Virus record (IMG/VR): IMGVR_UViG_3300021364_000056
Location: 1-40,260 of that record
Reading direction: 5' to 3' (one strand)
From: a virus
Length of the DNA: 40,260 nt
The stretch's first letter is position 1; every line of letters begins with the position of its first letter. The notes under the pieces were generated by a model. The model made no database searches, was not told the DNA's origin, and saw only the letters and a program-made list of their open reading frames with translations. The position numbers and the translations under genes are program-made. Of this stretch, positions 38,984 through 40,260 are shown piece after piece.

Positions 38984-39949
38984 ATGGATGTAACATTACT
39001 CTACACGATTATAGGATTTACACTTGCTAGTTATTCGGTTATTGCCAATGACAGTGTTCAAACACTAGGCACTTGGATTGCTAGTAATTCAGAGAAATTT
39101 AAATGGTATGTGATGTGGGCCGCAAGCAGTATTGTGCTTTTGTTCACTATATGGTATGGATGGTATGTTAATGCAGGAGATATTTCTTACGGAAGATTGG
39201 AAAAAATACCATATCAACCCGTTCAATGGTACCATGCAGTGGCACCTCTTGTGCTTGTGATATTGACAAGATTTGGTATACCTGTCAGTACAACGTTTTT
39301 AGTTTTGAGTGCATTTGCCAGCACAGTTGTATTAGAAAAAGTTTTATTAAAATCGGCAATGGGTTACTTGGTTGCCGCAGCCGCAGCATATATTATATGG
39401 TTGGCCGTATCAAAATATTGGGAGACAAAAACAGAAATTCCAGCAAGTCATGACAAATGGTGGAGGGTTGCACAGTGGTGTACAACCGGTTGGTTATGGT
39501 TTACATGGTTGAGTCACGATATGGCAAACATTGCAGTATTCTTGCCTAGACAAATTCCGATAGAAACTATGTTTATGATTAGTTTGATTTTTGTTGCTGG
39601 ACTATCCTATATGTTTTATGAAAAAGGTGGGAGAATTCAAGATGTCGTATTGAGTAAAACAAATACAAAATATGTTAGATCGGCAACATTAGTGGATTTA
39701 ATTTATTGTATAATTTTATGGTATTTCAAAGAATATAATAGTATACCTATGTCAACTACCTGGGTATTTGTTGGTTTGTTGGCAGGTAGAGAACTTGCAT
39801 TTGCTTCAGTGAATGGCAAATACAAGTTTAAAACTGTCTTTCCTTTAGTTGGGAGAGACTTTTTCAAAATGATGATTGGACTGGCATTGTCAGTTGTAAT
39901 CGTCTTGGCTATCCATGGATTTGCGTTCCAAGGATTTGCTAACTTTTAA
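38984..39949 (+). CDS. PiT-family phosphate permease
   Basis: An integral membrane protein with about nine helices. The duplicated PiT signatures are ANDSVQTLGTWIAS near the N-terminus and SHDMANIAVFLPR in the second half, each followed by a (P)STT turn (GIPVSTTFLVLSAFAST and SIPMSTTWVFVGLLAGRE). It imports phosphate with H+ or Na+. At 321 aa it is shorter than many PiT proteins (about 400-500), lacking the long central loop. AAAAGGGAG is the ribosome-binding site. Followed by pstS, it forms a phosphate uptake pair for a P-poor ocean. Confidence 0.9.
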   Translation: MDVTLLYTIIGFTLASYSVIANDSVQTLGTWIASNSEKFKWYVMWAASSIVLLFTIWYGWYVNAGDISYGRLEKIPYQPVQWYHAVAPLVLVILTRFGIPVSTTFLVLSAFASTVVLEKVLLKSAMGYLVAAAAAYIIWLAVSKYWETKTEIPASHDKWWRVAQWCTTGWLWFTWLSHDMANIAVFLPRQIPIETMFMISLIFVAGLSYMFYEKGGRIQDVVLSKTNTKYVRSATLVDLIYCIILWYFKEYNSIPMSTTWVFVGLLAGRELAFASVNGKYKFKTVFPLVGRDFFKMMIGLALSVVIVLAIHGFAFQGFANF

Positions 39950-39954
39950 TTAAT

Positions 39955-39987
39955 AAACTAAAACAGGTGTAAAAACCCTTAGTTTTT
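39955..39987 (+). terminator. Weak terminator-like hairpin before pstS
   Basis: AAACTAA (39955-39961) pairs with TTAGTTT (39979-39985), with an inner GGT/ACC pair, and the right arm runs into TTTTT. It may limit read-through from PiT or form the pstS leader. No PHO-box-like repeat can be seen in the gap. Confidence 0.45.
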
Positions 39988-40001
39988 ATATAAAGGACAT
40001 A

Positions 40002-40260
40002 ATGAAAAAACTAATCGCACTTATTTCTTTTGTGTTTATTGCAACTGTTGCAATTGCAAAAGATCAAATCACTATTGTAGGCTCAAGCACAGTTTATCCG
40101 TTCACAACTGTTGTAGCAGAGAAACATGGTCAGAAAGGATTCCGAACACCAATTGTAGAAAGCACAGGAACAGGTGGAGGAATGAAATTGTTCTGTGCTG
40201 GTATCGGACCAACACATCCAGATTTCACAAATGCCTCTAGAGCAATCAAGAAAAGTGAAC
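40002..40260 (+). CDS. pstS: Phosphate ABC transporter binding protein PstS (5' part)
   Basis: Signal peptide (KKLIALISFVFIATVAIA) and then ITIVGSSTVYPFTTVVAE, VESTGTGGGMKLFCAG and TNASRAIKKSE, the phosphate-binding Ser/Thr loops of PstS; the FCAG/ASR pattern is typical of marine Alphaproteobacteria and their phages. The gene runs off the right edge after 86 codons. TAAAGGA lies 8 bases upstream. Codons look richer in G and C than those of nearby hypothetical genes. Marine phages often carry pstS alone and use the host PstCAB. Confidence 0.93.
   Translation, partial: MKKLIALISFVFIATVAIAKDQITIVGSSTVYPFTTVVAEKHGQKGFRTPIVESTGTGGGMKLFCAGIGPTHPDFTNASRAIKKSE

Noticed and set aside
1-40260. CRISPR arrays, tRNAs, insertion sequences, integrase or att sites
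   Set aside because: No regularly spaced repeats, no tRNA cloverleaf apart from the tmRNA acceptor domain, and no transposase or integrase gene were found by reading.
1-40260. Many other ATAAATA matches as late promoters (for example 20314, 21172, 23767)
   Set aside because: In DNA with about 70% A+T such words are expected often by chance; I kept only the ones at operon-like junctions or with an exact 8-base match between genes, at low confidence.

Overview
The window looks like part of the genome of an AT-rich (about 30% GC by eye) marine T4-like myovirus. All convincing genes lie on the + strand. They are tightly packed, with many ATGA or TAATG overlaps and many small genes. Several marks fit a phage of SAR11-type or related marine Alphaproteobacteria: a T4 gp61-type primase, T4 RNA ligase 1, PhoH, ThyX, a class II ribonucleotide reductase, a phage bS21 and, most telling, a circularly permuted tmRNA gene of the alphaproteobacterial type. 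The host assignment is an inference.

Layout. 1-7.7 kb is a virion module: two fibre or appendage proteins sharing an N-terminal domain, the larger (1196 aa) carrying exact 117-bp tandem repeats, plus small coiled-coil proteins and conserved phage proteins. 7.7-12.5 kb is a replication and nucleotide module led by a sigma70-like promoter: primase, a kinase/nucleotidyltransferase fusion, ThyX and RNR. 12.6-17.5 kb holds PyrF, glutaredoxin, a DUF1289 protein, a zinc ribbon, a RuvC-like resolvase lacking a normal start codon, two C1q-like proteins, IscU and IscA. 17.5-17.9 kb is the tmRNA gene. 17.9-23.3 kb holds a sulfotransferase, PyrD, PhoH, a metallothionein-like peptide, a secreted nuclease and small membrane proteins. 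23.4-26.3 kb starts with a promoter and bS21, followed by a three-gene RNA repair cassette (5' kinase, Rnl1 ligase, and a HAD phosphatase fused to a 2H phosphoesterase). 26.3-29.7 kb holds further possible virion and membrane proteins, a peroxiredoxin, an HNH protein and a histone-like protein. 29.7-40.3 kb is a run of metabolic genes: Gpt-like phosphoribosyltransferase, a BMP-type binding protein, a complete NMT1-type ABC importer, PyrB, RpiB, an arylsulfotransferase-like protein, a 2OG-Fe(II) oxygenase, a nucleosidase, GMP reductase, a HAD hydrolase, a PiT phosphate permease and the start of PstS.

How it fits together (inference). Most metabolic genes feed nucleotide supply. PyrB, PyrD and PyrF cover three of the six de novo UMP steps. 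RpiB leads towards PRPP. The Gpt-like enzyme, the nucleosidase, GuaC and a nucleoside-type binding protein salvage and redirect purines. RNR and ThyX make dNTPs and dTMP. PiT, PstS and PhoH concern phosphate. IscU, IscA and glutaredoxin concern Fe-S and redox supply. bS21, tmRNA and the RNA repair set protect or redirect translation. The three sigma70-like promoters found in front of protein genes are each followed by a hairpin at the predicted transcript 5' end, a possible shared control device.
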